Positions 33,596 through 34,567 of a stretch of 34,567 bases of DNA are shown piece after piece (the stretch's first letter is position 1; each line of letters starts with the position of its first letter). The notes under the pieces were generated by a model, which saw only the letters and a list, made by a program, of their open reading frames with translations, had not been told where the DNA came from and did not search any database. The DNA comes from Bog-473 sp964457065. GTDB taxonomy: Bacteria > Actinomycetota > Acidimicrobiia > Acidimicrobiales > RAAP-2. The stretch is taken from positions 1 to 34,567 of the forward strand of contig CAYWDQ010000020.1 in assembly GCA_964457065.1 (NCBI GenBank), in the 5' to 3' direction. The position numbers were made by a program, and so were the translations under genes.

Positions 33596-34405
33596 TCAAC
33601 TGGCTGCGGACCCCTCGATGGTGACCCAGCGCGGCTCCCGCTTCTCGGCGAAGGCCAGGGGACCCTCGACCTGGTCGGGATGGCCCCACATGGAGACCAG
33701 TTCCGTGGCGCCGGCCTTGCAGGCGTCGGTGAGCCCACGCTCGAGTGCTCCCCACAGCGCCCGTTTCGTGGCCGCCATGGCGGCGGGCGAATTGCGGGCG
33801 ATCTTCTCGGCCAACGCCTGCGCCTCCTCGCGCAGTCGTTCGGGTGGGTCGACCACCTGGCTGATCATGCCGAGCGCCAGCGCTCGTTCGGCCGTCATGC
33901 GCTCGTGCCGTCCGACCAGGGCCATGCGCAGCACCGCTTCGAAGGGCATGCGACGGGCCAGCCCGATCAGCTCGTAGGCCGCCACCTGCCCCACCGACAC
34001 GTGGGGGTCGAGGAACGTCGCATCGGACGCAGCGATCACGATGTCGGCGTCGGCGATCCAATGGAATCCCCCGCCGGCACAGATCCCGTTCACCGCCGTG
34101 ATGACGGGCTTCCACACGTCGTTGTGCCAGGAGGTGAAGTGGAAGTCGAACTTCTCGCTCGACTCGCGATAGCGCTCGAACCCGACGCCGTCGGACGCGA
34201 TCTCGATCACGTCGACGCCCGTCTGGAAGGCCTTGCCCTCCCCGGTATGGACGATGACACGTACCGCGGGATCTGCGTCCAACTCCTTCCACGCCTCGGC
34301 GAACTCGTCGCGCATGGCGTTGTTCATCGCATTGAGACGTTCTGGCCGATTGTTGATCAACCAACCGACCGGGCCGTGGCGTTCGAGTTTCAGAGTTTCA
34401 TACAC
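33596..34405 (-). CDS. Crotonase-superfamily protein lacking both catalytic Glu residues
   Basis: A 269-residue crotonase by its 'GKAFQTGVDVIEIA' and 'NGICAGGGFHWIADAD' oxyanion segments and its C-terminal 'GPLAFAEKREPRW'. At the two hydratase Glu positions it has His135 (DPHV) and Arg160 (LRMALVG), so classical hydration is unlikely. Isomerisation, thioester hydrolysis, decarboxylation or retro-Claisen C-C cleavage, all known in this superfamily, are possible. ATG 34405 has GAGAGGGA about 12 bases upstream. A nearly identical C-terminus lies immediately upstream at the right edge, indicating a tandem duplicate. It precedes the thiamine-enzyme-like gene. Confidence 0.85.
   Translation of the reverse strand: MYETLKLERHGPVGWLINNRPERLNAMNNAMRDEFAEAWKELDADPAVRVIVHTGEGKAFQTGVDVIEIASDGVGFERYRESSEKFDFHFTSWHNDVWKPVITAVNGICAGGGFHWIADADIVIAASDATFLDPHVSVGQVAAYELIGLARRMPFEAVLRMALVGRHERMTAERALALGMISQVVDPPERLREEAQALAEKIARNSPAAMAATKRALWGALERGLTDACKAGATELVSMWGHPDQVEGPLAFAEKREPRWVTIEGSAAS
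33631..33717. repeat. 87-base direct repeat, copy 1 (3' end of crotonase gene)
   Basis: Identical to 34481-34567 except one base (A at 33662, G at 34512). Distance between copies is 850 bases, one gene length plus spacer. The second copy is cut by the window edge, so the real repeat is longer. Confidence 0.9.
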
Positions 34406-34436
34406 CGTTTGGAGTCCCTCTCGTCGATTCTCGGTA

Positions 34437-34567
34437 TCACCCGTCGGGGGTGGGTCGTGCGGCCGTCGATTCGGCCCAACGCGGCTCCCGCTTCTCGGCG
34501 AAGGCCAGGGGGCCCTCGACCTGGTCGGGATGGCCCCACATGGAGACCAGTTCCGTGGCGCCGGCCT
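34437..34567 (-). CDS. Partial crotonase-superfamily CDS, tandem paralogue of 33596
   Basis: The last 42 codons and stop (34439-34437) of a leftward gene whose start lies beyond the right edge. The visible protein ends 'GPLAFAEKREPRWAESTAARPTPDG'; up to 'REPRW' it equals the neighbour at 33596 except for a silent change, then the tails diverge. The gap between its stop and the next start is 31 bases, so the two paralogues are probably co-transcribed. Catalytic residues are outside the window. Confidence 0.85.
   Translation of the reverse strand, partial: AGATELVSMWGHPDQVEGPLAFAEKREPRWAESTAARPTPDG
34481..34567. repeat. 87-base direct repeat, copy 2
   Basis: Matches 33631-33717 at 86 of 87 positions and continues past the window edge. 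It encodes the C-terminal part of the right-edge crotonase. Confidence 0.9.

Noticed and set aside
33565..33738. N-terminal extension of the thiamine-enzyme-like protein
   Set aside because: Pro/Arg/Ser-rich and overlapping the end of the crotonase gene; homology starts at GTG 33564.
1..34567. CRISPR arrays, insertion sequences, tRNA or rRNA genes, integrase or phage genes
   Set aside because: Looked for and not seen. The only long repeat is the 87-base one within the crotonase duplicates, which codes for protein.

Overview
The window reads as a high-GC actinobacterial chromosome segment. It is densely packed on both strands, uses GTG starts often, overlaps coupled genes by a few bases, and carries protein families (CaiB/BaiF CoA transferases, FadD-like ligases, FadE-like dehydrogenases, crotonases, Amidohydro_2 proteins, Liv-type ABC transporters) typical of actinobacterial catabolism of hydrophobic acids. 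No rRNA, tRNA, CRISPR array, insertion sequence or phage gene was seen. The lineage cannot be fixed from sequence alone; Mycobacteriales-like or Acidimicrobiia-like are both possible.

Layout. (1) 1-32: first codons of a leftward gene, probably a CoA transferase. (2) 255-6251, leftward: two amidohydrolases, a VOC protein, a TetR regulator, an alpha/beta hydrolase, a crotonase and a hotdog thioesterase. (3) 6381-11570, rightward: an SDR, an alpha/beta hydrolase, two amidohydrolases (one without metal ligands) and an MFE-2-like SDR. (4) 11655-12953 leftward amidohydrolase, divergent from a double-domain CoA transferase at 13085-15421; then a leftward FadD19-like ligase at 15473-17038. (5) 17431-22591, rightward: a complete branched-chain-type ABC importer (binding protein, fused LivH-LivM permease, LivG, LivF). 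(6) 22588-26794, leftward: acyl-CoA dehydrogenase, crotonase, 2,4-dienoyl-CoA reductase-like SDR, amidohydrolase. (7) 27191-32231, rightward: double-hotdog dehydratase, crotonase, CoA transferase, FadD3-like ligase. (8) 32275-34567, leftward: a crotonase, a degenerate thiamine-diphosphate-enzyme-like protein, and the end of a near-identical second crotonase.

How the parts may fit (inference): the ABC system imports an acid substrate. The ligases and CoA transferases put it on CoA. The acyl-CoA dehydrogenase, dienoyl reductase, MaoC-like hydratase, crotonases and SDRs run beta-oxidation-like steps. Six Amidohydro_2 paralogues could perform hydrolytic C-C cleavage or decarboxylation. The two FadDs resemble from memory the mycobacterial steroid ligases FadD19 and FadD3, so a polycyclic or terpenoid acid is a reasonable guess, but no substrate is proven.

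The most interesting cross-cutting signal is a recurrent AT-rich symmetric element, roughly G-N-ATAY-N-ATAT-N-C, at promoters across the window. It coincides with -10 boxes and at several places sits between divergent genes, which suggests a shared regulon or symmetric bidirectional promoters.
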